From the NCBI GenBank assembly GCA_019638795.1, contig JAHBTB010000001.1:62001-126000 (forward strand): DNA of 64,000 bases. The letters run 5' to 3'. The position numbers and the translations under genes are program-made. Source of the stretch: Fimbriimonadaceae bacterium. GTDB taxonomy: Bacteria > Armatimonadota > Fimbriimonadia > Fimbriimonadales > Fimbriimonadaceae. The notes below the pieces were generated by a model. The model had not been told where the DNA came from. It saw nothing but the letters and a program-made list of their open reading frames with translations, and ran no database searches. How positions within the stretch are numbered: the first letter of the stretch is position 1; every line of letters begins with the position of its first letter. This document shows positions 17,773 to 26,145 of this stretch, piece after piece.

Positions 17773-17819
17773 ACCACATTCCTTGGATCGCTCACCACCG
17801 GTCACCACTATACCACCAC
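17773..17819 (-). promoter_or_regulatory. Candidate MraZ-binding repeats upstream of mraZ
   Basis: Read on the minus strand, this stretch has three GTGGTG units at 17814-17819, 17803-17808 and 17793-17798, spaced 10-11 bp (one helical turn). A further GTGGT lies at 17773-17777, two turns away. MraZ operators in other bacteria are short G-rich direct repeats (GTGG or TGGG cores) with about 10-bp spacing, so this is probably the autoregulatory site. A TATAGT hexamer lies between the first two units and could be a -10 element, but no good -35 was seen. Confidence 0.6.
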
Positions 17820-17896
17820 ATTTCTTCCATCTAGTGGCATGTTTTGGTGTTTTTTCGCTAGAAACTCGTCACGGTTTCGCCCCGCTTAACTGATAA

Positions 17897-17912
17897 GTAG
17901 GCATATGTCTAC
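17897..17912. repeat. Imperfect palindrome around CATATG
   Basis: Sequence GTAGGCATATGTCTAC is nearly self-complementary (one mismatch pair). The flanks TGATAA and TATTA extend the symmetry loosely, within one of the few AT-rich patches of this region. It could be an operator for an unknown regulator. No gene clearly starts next to it. Confidence 0.3.
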
Positions 17913-18044
17913 TATTAAGAGATGGGCGACAAGGCGGTCTTATGGGTTGTCGTGGGATGATTTGAACCTGAAGGTGCTCGACCGACGCCCACCGACAGAT
18001 GGTGGTGAAAAGTGGAGGAAATTTCTTCGACCTGGTCGCCCAGG

Positions 18045-18755
18045 TCAGGCGTCGAAGGCGTCGGGCGGTGCGCTTTGGGCCGAAACAGGGTCAAGCCGCA
18101 GGCGTTCGTAGACCCATGCGCCGAGCACGCCCCCCACCACTGGCGCGACGAGGTACAGCCAGACGTTGGCCAAAGGGGCTCCACCGGCCACCACCGCAGG
18201 GCCAAAAGACCGGGCCGGGTTCATCGACCCGCCGGACAACGGCCCCGCGACCATGATGCCGACGACCACGGCCAAGCCGATCGCGAGGGCCGGCGTCGGT
18301 GCGGCGACCCGTCGGTCGGTCGCCACCGCCATCACGACGACGAGCAGGGCGGCGGTGATCAGCACCTCCATCACGAAACTCTGCCCCAGCATCCCCACCG
18401 CCGGCACATGCGTCCCGCCGACCTGCCCGAGAACCGCCCGCGCCGTGGACGCGGCCAAGAATCCACCGGCAAACTGCGCGACCGCATAGCCCGGCACCCG
18501 TGACCAGGGGAAGCGGCCCGTGCAAGCGAGGCCGACCGTCACCGCCGGGTTGAAGTGGGCCGCCGAAACCGGCCCGAGGGCAGAGACCATCGCGGTCAGG
18601 ACAAGCCCAGAGACCCAAGCTGCCGCCGCCAAGCCCGACGCGCCCCCCGGCCACTGGCCCGTCGATCCGACCGCGACGGGCATGAAAACAATGAAGAACG
18701 TCCCGACAAACTCCGCTGCGTACCTCCGGAACACGACTTCACCGCCTACCACCAT
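18045..18755 (-). CDS. Aquaporin / MIP family channel (possible arsenite or glycerol channel)
   Basis: A 236-aa membrane protein with six hydrophobic segments and both half-helix signatures of major intrinsic proteins, HFNPAVTVG and SMNPARSFG. The serine after NPAR (not aspartate) is more like aquaporins than GlpF-type glycerol channels. It lies downstream of and on the same strand as a metal-type ArsR regulator, 116 bp apart. This recalls the arsR-aqpS arrangement in which an aquaglyceroporin exports arsenite. The start is uncertain: ATG at 18755 is used, but a GTG 24 bp further in, just before FRRYAAEFVGTFF, would match typical MIP N-termini. Confidence 0.88.
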   Translation of the reverse strand: MVVGGEVVFRRYAAEFVGTFFIVFMPVAVGSTGQWPGGASGLAAAAWVSGLVLTAMVSALGPVSAAHFNPAVTVGLACTGRFPWSRVPGYAVAQFAGGFLAASTARAVLGQVGGTHVPAVGMLGQSFVMEVLITAALLVVVMAVATDRRVAAPTPALAIGLAVVVGIMVAGPLSGGSMNPARSFGPAVVAGGAPLANVWLYLVAPVVGGVLGAWVYERLRLDPVSAQSAPPDAFDA

Positions 18756-18842
18756 ACTGGCCCGACCGCACCGGGCCCCGTCAATACTTCTCCATAAACG
18801 AAGGCAGCGACCAGACCACCAGGCCCGGCCGCTGCCAAGTCT

Positions 18843-18858
18843 CCGACCCCAGGTCGGG
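18843..18858 (-). terminator. Short GC hairpin between arsR-type gene and aquaporin
   Basis: CCGACC-CCA-GGTCGG forms a six-base-pair stem starting 13 bp after the regulator's stop codon, before the aquaporin gene on the same strand. It has no T-run, so it may be a weak terminator, an attenuator or an mRNA-stabilising hairpin. Confidence 0.35.
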
Positions 18859-18871
18859 GGGAGACGCCCGG

Positions 18872-19378
18872 CTAGCAGTCCGGACAGTCGCAGCACGAAC
18901 CCGTACAGGTCGTGCCGCAGCAACAGCCAGACTGGTCTGGGCCGCCACCGCAACAGGCCGCGCTGTCCGTGGCTTGGCCGGTCATGTCTTCTTGGTCATG
19001 TTCTTTGGTTGGTTTCATGGTTGTCTTTCCTGGTTCTTCACAGCACGGGCTAGAGACGCCGTCCGCCAGAGCGGCCAGAGTGGACGCCACGTGGCGCAGA
19101 CCTTCGGGCCGAAGGGAACAGACGGTCACTCTTCCCCGTCGCTCCAGGTTCACCAGCCCGGCCAACTCCAGTTCGTGCAAGTGGTGCGATATCGTCGAAT
19201 TGATCTTGTCGGCCCCCGTGATGTGGCAACACACCTCGCCTGCCGACGGCCCTTCCACGCCGCCGTCCTCCCGCACCGGAGCGCGGCCGCAGCACATCTG
19301 CGACAGGAACTCGACGATATGGAGTCGGGTGGGGTCGGCCAGCGCCTTAAGGGACGCCTTGGTCATTTCGTCCGTCAT
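18872..19378 (-). CDS. ArsR/SmtB-family metalloregulator with cysteine-rich C-terminal tail
   Basis: A 168-aa winged-helix repressor. The core (residues 1 to about 105) has the ArsR fold: LKALADPTRLHIVEFL, then the recognition region GEVCCHITGADKINSTISHHLHELELAGLV, then the wing ERRGRVTVCSLR. The CC pair replaces the CVC arsenic ligands of classical ArsR in helix alpha3, and another CC lies upstream (QMCCG). After a hydrophilic linker the last 35 or so residues contain 11-12 cysteines in CC, CCC and CxC clusters, resembling a metallothionein-like metal trap. A perfect palindrome lies just upstream of the ATG. It probably regulates itself and the downstream aquaporin in response to a thiophilic metal or metalloid. 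Confidence 0.88.
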   Translation of the reverse strand: MTDEMTKASLKALADPTRLHIVEFLSQMCCGRAPVREDGGVEGPSAGEVCCHITGADKINSTISHHLHELELAGLVNLERRGRVTVCSLRPEGLRHVASTLAALADGVSSPCCEEPGKTTMKPTKEHDQEDMTGQATDSAACCGGGPDQSGCCCGTTCTGSCCDCPDC

Positions 19379-19399
19379 CGCAATTTAATATACGGCATG

Positions 19400-19417
19400 T
19401 TTCGATCTATATCGAAA
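19400..19417. promoter_or_regulatory. Palindromic operator upstream of the ArsR-type gene
   Basis: TTTCGAT-CTAT-ATCGAAA is a perfect inverted repeat with 7-bp arms and a 4-bp spacer. It ends 22 bp before the start codon of the ArsR-family gene, in an AT-rich island. Its size and place fit an autorepressed operator, and a TATATT hexamer (minus strand) between it and the gene could be the -10 element. Confidence 0.65.
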
Positions 19418-19738
19418 TTATTGGGACGTTTTGCCGTTCCCGGCCTGTCCGGTCTGCCCCGCCCTCGCCATGCCGGAGCCCCGGCGATAGGCCCGGCCTC
19501 CTCCTGGTCCCCCGCTGTCCGCCGACTTTCTCCCGCCTCGTGGAGAAGACGGGAGGGAGACGGGAGGGAGACGGGAGCCCGTCGTTCAGATGGATGACCG
19601 CTTGGGCAACGGGGGCACGCTTCTCCCGCGACTTGGCCTCGTCCCTATGGGGGGGCCGTCGTCGGGCCCGGCCGGATCGAGCCGGGGCCCTTCGGGCCGC
19701 CGTCTTCTTGCTGGTGCCAGGGTCAGGGCGGCACCTGC
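19418..19738. other. Intergenic region between divergent genes
   Basis: About 330 bp between the ArsR operator and the glycosyltransferase promoter. It is GC-rich and holds a 2.5-copy tandem repeat of an 11-bp unit (GGGAGGGAGAC) at about 19548-19576. A GGTGCC...GGCACC inverted repeat lies near 19713-19735. Open frames across it have no family resemblance, and no gene is called. Confidence 0.5.
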
Positions 19739-19744
19739 CACAAT
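19739..19744 (+). promoter_or_regulatory. Possible -10 hexamer for leaderless start of glycosyltransferase
   Basis: CACAAT lies 8 nt before the ATG at 19753, with no Shine-Dalgarno in between. It is weaker than the other leaderless-type signals in the window. Confidence 0.3.
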
Positions 19745-19752
19745 GAGCCCAC

Positions 19753-21144
19753 ATGTTCCGCGTCATCATGCTCAGCTGGGAGTACCCGCCCCGGATCGTC
19801 GGCGGGATCAGCCCCCACGTCTACGAGCTGTCGCAAGAACTGGTCAAGCGCGACATCGAGGTGCACGTCGTCACCAAGACGACCCCCTTGGCCCCCGACG
19901 AGGAGGTCGAGGCGAGCGGCGTCCACGTCCACCGCGTCCACCTGGAGGCCGAACCGGACAATTTCGTCCACGAGATCCAGCTGCTCAACAAGGCCACCGA
20001 CCTGCGGTGCCGCCGCCTGCTGGAGGACTGGCGGCCGGGCGGCCAACCGACCGTCTTCCACGCCCACGACTGGCTGTCGCTCGACTCGGCGCGGAGCCTC
20101 AAGTACGAGTACCAACTGCCGATGGTCGCCACCGTCCACGCCACCGAGCACGGGCGCAACAACGGCATCCACAACGATCTGCAAAAGTACATCCACGAGC
20201 AGGAGTACTGGCTGACCTACGAGGCCTGGCGGGTCATCGTGTGCTCGGAGTTCATGCGGCACGAGGTGAACCGCTACTTCAACTCCCCCTACGACAAGAT
20301 CGACGTCATCTTCAACGGCGTCTCGCCCGCCAAGTTCGAGTTCGAGTGGAGCGAGAAGGAGCGCGCGGCATGGCGGGGCAAGTTGGCGACCCCAAAAGAA
20401 AAGATCGTCATGTACGTCGGCAGGTTTGTCCGCGAGAAGGGCATCCATGTCCTCCTGAACGCGGCGAGCGTGATCCTGAGCGAGGAGCCGGACACTAAGT
20501 TTGTCATCGTCGGCGGCGGTAACCGCGAGAACCTGGAGAAGTTCGTGCGCTGGTACGGGCTCCAAGACAAGGTGCTCTTCACCGGGTTCATGGCCAACCG
20601 CTCCCTCCACCAACTGTTCCGGAGCGCCGACGTCGCCGTCTTCCCTTCCCTGTATGAGCCGTTCGGCATCGTGGCCCTCGAAGGTATGGCCGCCGGGGCC
20701 GCGGTGGTCAGCAGCGACGCCGGCGGGCTCAAGGAGGTCGTCCTCCACGATAAAACGGGCACGCTCTGCTATTCCGGCGACCCGCAGAGCCTGGCCTGGG
20801 CCGTCCTCAACGTCCTGCGCGACCCCGTGCGGGCCGAGAAGCTGAAGAAGGCGGCCCGCAAGCGGCTGGACGACGACTTCAACTGGGGCAAGATCGCCGA
20901 CCAGACGATCGACGTGTACAAGCGGGTCTGGGAGGAGTTCCTCCGCTCCTATTGGGCGGACAAGACGGTGTGGCCCGTCACTCCGGGGGCCGAGGAGCGG
21001 GCCACCGTCGCCCGACTGCGCGAAAAGGCCCTTACCGGGTCGTACGTGCCCAAGCCGATGCCCTACGTCGCGGTGCCGAGCGTCAAGATCGACCCAGACG
21101 CGGCCCTTGCCGCCGGTGCACCCGACGAGCAGGACGGGGACTGA
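19753..21144 (+). CDS. GT4/GT5-type glycosyltransferase (glycogen-synthase-like)
   Basis: A 463-aa cytoplasmic retaining glycosyltransferase with the GT-B fold. The N-terminal domain starts FRVIMLSWEYPPRIVGGISPHVYEL, the acceptor-site segment of GT4/GT5 enzymes, followed by HAHDWLS. The C-terminal domain has MYVGRFVREKGIHVLL, a FVIVGGG segment, and the EPFGIVALE E-x7-E catalytic motif near residue 302, then GGLKEVV. The substrate cannot be read from sequence; glycogen/starch synthesis or an alpha-glucan/trehalose-type product is possible. It has no operon partner, and the C-terminal 60 residues after the fold are not recognised. Confidence 0.85.
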   Translation: MFRVIMLSWEYPPRIVGGISPHVYELSQELVKRDIEVHVVTKTTPLAPDEEVEASGVHVHRVHLEAEPDNFVHEIQLLNKATDLRCRRLLEDWRPGGQPTVFHAHDWLSLDSARSLKYEYQLPMVATVHATEHGRNNGIHNDLQKYIHEQEYWLTYEAWRVIVCSEFMRHEVNRYFNSPYDKIDVIFNGVSPAKFEFEWSEKERAAWRGKLATPKEKIVMYVGRFVREKGIHVLLNAASVILSEEPDTKFVIVGGGNRENLEKFVRWYGLQDKVLFTGFMANRSLHQLFRSADVAVFPSLYEPFGIVALEGMAAGAAVVSSDAGGLKEVVLHDKTGTLCYSGDPQSLAWAVLNVLRDPVRAEKLKKAARKRLDDDFNWGKIADQTIDVYKRVWEEFLRSYWADKTVWPVTPGAEERATVARLREKALTGSYVPKPMPYVAVPSVKIDPDAALAAGAPDEQDGD

Positions 21145-21236
21145 CGACCGAACGAGGGTTGTCTTGAGGAATCAAGTAAAACTACTAGTGACCATCGCTG
21201 TAAGAAATGTGGTCTATTGTGGTTTGAGGTTTGATT

Positions 21237-21809
21237 ATGCGAAACACGTTGCTCATCACTTGCTTGGCTGCTTCGGCGCTGAGCCAAGCCGCCCTCTGGG
21301 ACAACACCGCGAACTGGACGAACACCACGCACCGGAGCCAGGGTAACAACCCCGCCCTGCACATCACGAATACGACCGGAAGTGCAGTCGGTGTGTCCCA
21401 CGTCGCCTTTCAGGGTCAGAACATGGTCGATCAAAACATCAAGTTCTTCCTGGCTGACAGTGGCGGTTCGATCTTGGACGAGGTGACGGTGTTCCGTTCG
21501 GCCACCGGGGCCCACGTGTTGACTGGTGCCGATGTCAACTGGTCTCTCGCCGCCGGTCAGTCCTACTTCATCGGCGCGGCATGCGAGACCAGCGGGAACG
21601 ACTACGACTACTCCACGAGCGGCTTCCACCTTGAGAATGGATTGCAGAGTTCAGACAACGGGAACTTCAACGGTTACGGTAGCTTGACTCAGGGCGGCGG
21701 CGGTGCTGCGGACATGTCTTGGCAACTGGATTCCGTGCCTGAACCGACCACGATGGCCCTCGGAGGGTTGGCTCTGGCCGGCTTCTTGGCTCGACGCCGC
21801 AAGTCCTGA
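21237..21809 (+). CDS. PEP-CTERM sorting-domain exported protein
   Basis: A 190-aa secreted protein with an N-terminal signal peptide (MRNTLLITCLAASALSQAALW), a beta-rich domain of unknown function, and a C-terminal sorting signal VPEPTTMALGGLALAGFLARRRKS split as motif, hydrophobic helix and basic tail. PEP-CTERM proteins are processed by an exosortase and often become surface or matrix proteins; no exosortase is in the window. The ATG at 21237 is preceded by GAGG at a good spacing, so the TTG two codons earlier is less likely. Confidence 0.85.
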   Translation: MRNTLLITCLAASALSQAALWDNTANWTNTTHRSQGNNPALHITNTTGSAVGVSHVAFQGQNMVDQNIKFFLADSGGSILDEVTVFRSATGAHVLTGADVNWSLAAGQSYFIGAACETSGNDYDYSTSGFHLENGLQSSDNGNFNGYGSLTQGGGGAADMSWQLDSVPEPTTMALGGLALAGFLARRRKS

Positions 21810-21826
21810 CTTGATCCTCGACAAGA

Positions 21827-21866
21827 AAGCGGCTGCCGCCCCACGGGACGGCAGCCGCTTTTTTTT
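21827..21866 (+). terminator. Rho-independent terminator after PEP-CTERM gene
   Basis: A 12-bp perfect stem, AAGCGGCTGCCG with CGGCAGCCGCTT, around a 10-nt loop, followed by a run of eight T. It lies 18 bp after the PEP-CTERM stop codon and just before the convergent peptidase gene. Confidence 0.92.
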
Positions 21867-21880
21867 GGGGTCAGGGTGCC

Positions 21881-23881
21881 CTAGCCGCTCAAGCCAAGGC
21901 TCTTGAGGAACGCGTCCATCTTCGGGGCGCGGCCCAAGTACTCCTTCAGCATCTCCATCTCGTCTTCTGTCCCGCCCTTGGCAAGGATGTGGTCGCGGTA
22001 CCACTTGCCCGCCTCCGGGTTCAGAAGGCCCTTCTCCTCGAACCGGGTGAACATGTCTTGGGCGTAGACCAGTGACCAGAGGTAGCCGTAGTAGGCCCCT
22101 TCATAACCCACCAGGTGCCCAAACGCCGCCTGGGGCAACGTCCCGGGCATTTGCTTGAAGACGGTGTCCTCGTCATAGACCTCGAAGGCGACTTTGGTCG
22201 TGTCGATCTTGCCGCCCGGGGCGAGGTGGTAGCGTTGGTCCATCTCACCGAGATAGACCTGTCCCTGGTTCTCGATCCCGCTCCCCAGGGTGCGGGCCTT
22301 CTTCATCCCTTCCAACAAGTTCGCGGGCAGGGGCTCGCCGGTCTTGTAGTGCTTGGCAAAGGTGGCGAGGACGCCCGGGTCCCACACCCAGTTCTCCAGC
22401 ATCTGGCTCGGGGCCTCGACAAAGTCGCGGGCGACGCCCGTACCGGCGAAGCGGGCGTACCGTGACTTACTGAAGAGGCCGTGCAGACCGTGGCCGAACT
22501 CGTGGAACAGGGTCTCGACGTCGTCATGGCTGAGCAAGGCAGGCTTGTCGCCCTGGGGTTGGTTCAGGTTGCAGACGAGGGCGACGAGGGGCAGGCGCTC
22601 TGTCCCGTCTTCGTCGATCCGGTGCACCTGGAGGCCCCAACAAGCGGCGTGGGTGTACTTGCCGGGCCGCGGATAGAGGTCCATGTAGCACCGGCCGAGC
22701 AGCTTGCCCGACGCCTTGTCCTTGACCTCGAAGAGCTTGACGTCGGGGTGCCACACCGGCAACCCCAGCTTGGCGGCCTGGTCGGTGACATCGGTGTAGC
22801 TCACCCCGAACAATGTCCCGGTGACGTCGAACAACCCTTTCAGCACGTTGGGGACGGAGAAGTACTCCTGGATCTTCTCGCTGTCAATGGCGTACTTCTT
22901 CTCCAGCAGCTCGCGCTTGTAGTAGCTGTAATCCCACGGGTCCAGTTCGGCCTTGGGGTCATGGAGGTCGTCACGCTTGGCTTGGGTGAACTCGGCCTTG
23001 TCCAGGGCGGCCTTCTTGGCGAGGATCGGCTTCAGGTCGGCATAGAACTTGGCGACGGTCTCGCTGTTCTTCGCCATGCGGGTCTCGATCTCATAGTCGA
23101 CGGTGTTCTTGTAGCCCAGCAGGTGGGCGAGTTGGTCGCGCTTGACGAGGAGTTGGGCCAGCAGCTCGACGTTCTTCTCTCCGCCGCGACGCAACCAGAT
23201 CCACCGCGCCTTCTGGCGTGTCGCCGGGTTCGAGGCAAAGTCGACGATGACGGAATAGTTCGGCCCGGTCATCGGCACCAGGTAGCTTCCGGCCAGCTTC
23301 ACCCATCCGCTGCGGGCGTCTTCGGGCACGCCGGCCAGTTCCTGCTCCGTCAACGGGAGTTGCAGGGTGTCGACGGCGATGTTCTCGTCGAACTCCAACC
23401 CGATCTTGTTGAGGTCTTTCTCCAACGCGGCGGCCTGGTCACGCTTGTCCTTGGGCAAGTCCATGCCCGCCCGGCGGTAGTCGCGGAGGGTGAACTCAAG
23501 CAGCCGCTTCTGCTCGCCCTGGAGGTCGGGTTTGGTGTCCGCGTACTCCTTGACCGCCTTGTAGAGGTCTTCTCGCTTGCCCAATTCGACGTAGTAGTCG
23601 CCGAGGAACTCTTCGGCGGCGCCGGCGTCGGCCCGGACTTTGGCGTCGGTGCTGACATTGCGAAGGAACACGGTCAGGCTGGTCGAACGGTCGAGGTCGT
23701 CGGTCAGGCGGTCGAAAGCGCCGATGGTGTTCTCAAACGTGCGCCGGTCTTTGGGGATGTTCACGATGGCGGCGACGGCTGCGTCCGCCTTGGCGACGGC
23801 CGCCTTGACGGATGCGGGGACTTCTTGGGCGCCGGAAAGCGTGGCGAGGGCCAGCAAGCCAGCGGCGAAGTACGGCTTCAT
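21881..23881 (-). CDS. M3 family zinc metallopeptidase (oligopeptidase / peptidyl-dipeptidase type)
   Basis: A 666-aa exported peptidase. It starts with a signal peptide (MKPYFAAGLLALATLSGAQ), then the alpha-helical M3 fold. The zinc motif HEFGH lies near residue 460 in LFHEFGHGLHGLFSKS, with the third ligand region FVEAPSQMLENW about 25 residues later. The C-terminal YYGYLWSLVYAQDMF motif is typical of Dcp/OpdA-type enzymes. It probably degrades short peptides in the periplasm. The ATG at 23881 was chosen to expose the signal sequence; a longer frame begins at 23932. It is convergent with the PEP-CTERM gene. Confidence 0.92.
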   Translation of the reverse strand: MKPYFAAGLLALATLSGAQEVPASVKAAVAKADAAVAAIVNIPKDRRTFENTIGAFDRLTDDLDRSTSLTVFLRNVSTDAKVRADAGAAEEFLGDYYVELGKREDLYKAVKEYADTKPDLQGEQKRLLEFTLRDYRRAGMDLPKDKRDQAAALEKDLNKIGLEFDENIAVDTLQLPLTEQELAGVPEDARSGWVKLAGSYLVPMTGPNYSVIVDFASNPATRQKARWIWLRRGGEKNVELLAQLLVKRDQLAHLLGYKNTVDYEIETRMAKNSETVAKFYADLKPILAKKAALDKAEFTQAKRDDLHDPKAELDPWDYSYYKRELLEKKYAIDSEKIQEYFSVPNVLKGLFDVTGTLFGVSYTDVTDQAAKLGLPVWHPDVKLFEVKDKASGKLLGRCYMDLYPRPGKYTHAACWGLQVHRIDEDGTERLPLVALVCNLNQPQGDKPALLSHDDVETLFHEFGHGLHGLFSKSRYARFAGTGVARDFVEAPSQMLENWVWDPGVLATFAKHYKTGEPLPANLLEGMKKARTLGSGIENQGQVYLGEMDQRYHLAPGGKIDTTKVAFEVYDEDTVFKQMPGTLPQAAFGHLVGYEGAYYGYLWSLVYAQDMFTRFEEKGLLNPEAGKWYRDHILAKGGTEDEMEMLKEYLGRAPKMDAFLKSLGLSG

Positions 23882-23928
23882 AACCCCTGTAATACCCACT
23901 ACGGCGGCAAGCGAGTTTCCTGGGGCCC

Positions 23929-25461
23929 TCAAGTCCGGCGGACTTCGACCGTGACCACCGACCCCGACGAGACCCTCACCTGGTCGTGTCCGTCCGCCCT
24001 GGTCACGTGAAGGGGGCGAGGGTCGTGGGGGCGGGCGGGGTCGGCGGCAAAGGCGCGCACCTGGCCCGCAAACGGCAGGCTGAACGCGGCCTCCCGGCCC
24101 GAACGGTTGATGAAGACAAACACCCAGCGCTTCGGGTCGGCGCTGTCACGAGAGGCGTGCACGGACGCAAGGGCGGGGTCGCCCGGTCGTCCGGCCTCCG
24201 TGAACGTCGAGGCCACCGAGACGTCTCCGAACCGAGACCCCTTGCCGTCGAAGCTCAGGTACGCGGCGAACCCGGCCAACTGCGCGGGCGACTTGACGTC
24301 CACCCCCCAGTTGGCGGCGGCGAACACGCCATATCGGCCGAAGAGACCGAGGACGTCGGCCTGGGCGACCAGGCCGCTCGGCTCACGGCCGCCGCCGTAG
24401 TTGTATTCCGTCACCGCAAGTTTGGTGCCCGGGTACGAACGGTCGATCCTCGTCTTGAGATAGTCAAGGAGCATGATCGGCTTCTTGCCCAGGCTGTCGG
24501 CGATCCAGCTGGTCTCGACATAGGTGGGGTCCCACAGCGACCGGGGAGCCTGCATCCGTGCCTCGGCGAGGGCTGACCCTCCCGGACTGTCGGTCGTGAC
24601 CCGTTTGCCGCCGCCCTGGGCCTCGGGATACCAATGGACGTCCAAGACGTCCAGCAGCCGACGGCCCGCCTTGTGTCCCGCCGCCCGCATCCCGGCCAGA
24701 TAGAAGTCAAGGAAGTCACGACCGTCGGCGTCCGGGGCGTCCTGGAGCCGACGGTACCCCTGCCACCCGTAGCTGGCCGGCCCGAACACCAAGGTGTCCG
24801 GCGCGACGCGCTTGATCCCGGTCGCGAACGCGACCCCGGACTTGAGGACGTCGTCGTATTGGACAGGGAGCGGCCGCAGCCGGGCATGGGTGCTGTGCCA
24901 CAAGTCGGGTTCGTTGTCGAGTGAGTACCAGACCGGCGTGGCCTTTGTGCGGTGCGCCTCCACCCAAGCGACCATCTCGTCCTGATAGACCACGCCGTCT
25001 TTGGTGTCGGGGGTGGCCGCAAACGGGCCGGGTTTGACCGGTTTACTCGGCAAGAACCGCTTATGGATGTAGTCGGTCGTCTTCTTGACGTCTCCGTCAC
25101 CGCGCTTGTCCGCACTGACGTACCCCGCGCACGGCACGGTGAGGAGCACGGCGGCCCCGTGCCTCTGGGCGGGCTCGAAGAAGTTGCGCAGTGTCCACCC
25201 GGGCTCATCGGTCTCGCCCAAGTAGCCGTCGTTCTGCATGTGCCAGTCCGCTCCCGCGTTGCTGGCGTTGGTCTCCCAGTTGTAGGCGGTCATCCGGTTG
25301 CCACCCTGCCGGACGAAGGGGTAAGCGGTCTTGGCGGCGTCCCAGTCAGGCTGGTTCGCCCCATAGATATAGGGCGAGACCGGCCGAGTGTCCTCAGGGT
25401 CGACCGTGACCGTAAAGACCGTCACTGCCGGCAGGGCGCTGAGCAAAACGGCGGCCAACAT
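23929..25461 (-). CDS. Glycoside hydrolase family 44 (endoglucanase/xyloglucanase-like), secreted
   Basis: A 510-aa secreted beta-glycanase. It starts with a hydrophobic signal sequence (MLAAVLLSALPAVTVF). The GH44 TIM barrel follows, with IYGANQPDW, RQGGNRMTAYNWETNASNAG, the acid/base glutamate in WYSLDNEPDLW and the nucleophile in LAVTEYNYGGG. A beta-sandwich (VFVFINRSGREAAF...) lies at the C-terminus. The family hydrolyses beta-1,4-glucans and xyloglucan. No dockerin or carbohydrate-binding module is visible. It is transcribed in the same direction as the peptidase gene and ends 47 bp before its chosen start. Confidence 0.85.
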   Translation of the reverse strand: MLAAVLLSALPAVTVFTVTVDPEDTRPVSPYIYGANQPDWDAAKTAYPFVRQGGNRMTAYNWETNASNAGADWHMQNDGYLGETDEPGWTLRNFFEPAQRHGAAVLLTVPCAGYVSADKRGDGDVKKTTDYIHKRFLPSKPVKPGPFAATPDTKDGVVYQDEMVAWVEAHRTKATPVWYSLDNEPDLWHSTHARLRPLPVQYDDVLKSGVAFATGIKRVAPDTLVFGPASYGWQGYRRLQDAPDADGRDFLDFYLAGMRAAGHKAGRRLLDVLDVHWYPEAQGGGKRVTTDSPGGSALAEARMQAPRSLWDPTYVETSWIADSLGKKPIMLLDYLKTRIDRSYPGTKLAVTEYNYGGGREPSGLVAQADVLGLFGRYGVFAAANWGVDVKSPAQLAGFAAYLSFDGKGSRFGDVSVASTFTEAGRPGDPALASVHASRDSADPKRWVFVFINRSGREAAFSLPFAGQVRAFAADPARPHDPRPLHVTRADGHDQVRVSSGSVVTVEVRRT

Positions 25462-25512
25462 CGTCCTGTGGTCAAGTATGTGCCGCGGCAGACGTCAAGA
25501 TAAGGGATGGCC

Positions 25513-26145
25513 ATGTCGACCACCGTCGCGATCGACCCCGCCGACCTGACTGTGGCGGCGACCTACGACTTCCTCAGCCGTGTGGTCGTTCCCCGGCCGA
25601 TCGCCTTGGTCAGCACCCTGGCCGACGACGGGACCCCCAACCTCGCCCCCTTTAGCTTCTTTATGGCCGGCGGGGCGAACCCGGCCAGCCTCGTGTTTTG
25701 CCCGGTCCGGGCCGTCGGAGGGCGCAAAAAGGACACTTTGGCCAACATTGAGGCGACCGGCGAGTACGTCATCAACCTCGTCGACCGCGCGATGGCCGAG
25801 GCGATGAACGCCACGAGCGCCAAGCTCCCGCCCGAGGCCAGCGAATGGGAGCACAGCGGGTTCCTCTCTGCCCCGAGCGTCAAAGTCGCCCCCGCCCGCG
25901 TGGCGGCAAGCCCCGTTTCGTTTGAAATGAAGTTGTTCCGGACCCTTGACCACGGAACCGGCGACACCTCGGCGACCTACGTGGTCGGCGAAGTGGTCTT
26001 GGCCCATGTCCATGAGTCAGTCTGGAACGACGGGACGGTCCAGGCGCTCCAGCCGATCGCCCGCTTGGGCGGGCCGAGCTACATCGACTTGGTGGGCGGA
26101 CAGGTGTTCGACCTCGTGAGGCCCAAGGCACCGGGACCTGGCTAG
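25513..26145 (+). CDS. Flavin reductase-like FMN-binding protein (DIM6/NTAB family)
   Basis: A 210-aa soluble protein with the split-barrel flavin reductase fold. Visible family segments are VPRPIALVSTLADDGTPNLAPFSFFMAGG, split by the FMN phosphate region, KDTLANIEATGEYVINLV, and HVHESVWND near the end. Members reduce FMN or hold it as a cofactor; the electron donor here is unknown. The ATG at 25513 gives good spacing to a TAAGGG ribosome site, while the ATG at 25507 would overlap it. The stop codon overlaps that of the convergent phosphatase gene in the shared CTAG. Confidence 0.85.
   Translation: MSTTVAIDPADLTVAATYDFLSRVVVPRPIALVSTLADDGTPNLAPFSFFMAGGANPASLVFCPVRAVGGRKKDTLANIEATGEYVINLVDRAMAEAMNATSAKLPPEASEWEHSGFLSAPSVKVAPARVAASPVSFEMKLFRTLDHGTGDTSATYVVGEVVLAHVHESVWNDGTVQALQPIARLGGPSYIDLVGGQVFDLVRPKAPGPG

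Larger units (their letters stand above)
17676..18044. other. Intergenic region upstream of mraZ
   Basis: About 370 bp between mraZ and the end of the aquaporin gene. It contains the mraZ leader, the GTGG repeat operator and an AT-rich block around 17820-17920. It also has an imperfect inverted repeat centred on CATATG at 17897-17912 (GTAG...CTAC arms). Short open frames exist on both strands but none has a recognisable product or ribosome binding site. I see no RNA gene in it. Confidence 0.6.

Noticed and set aside
17940-17985. Possible tRNA T-arm (GGTTCAAATC on the minus strand)
   Set aside because: The flanking bases do not form a T-stem, and no acceptor stem, anticodon arm or CCA end can be drawn.
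19548-19576. CRISPR-like or phase-variable repeat (11-bp GGGAGGGAGAC units)
   Set aside because: There are only 2.5 copies, no spacers and no coding frame. It is probably a simple microrepeat.
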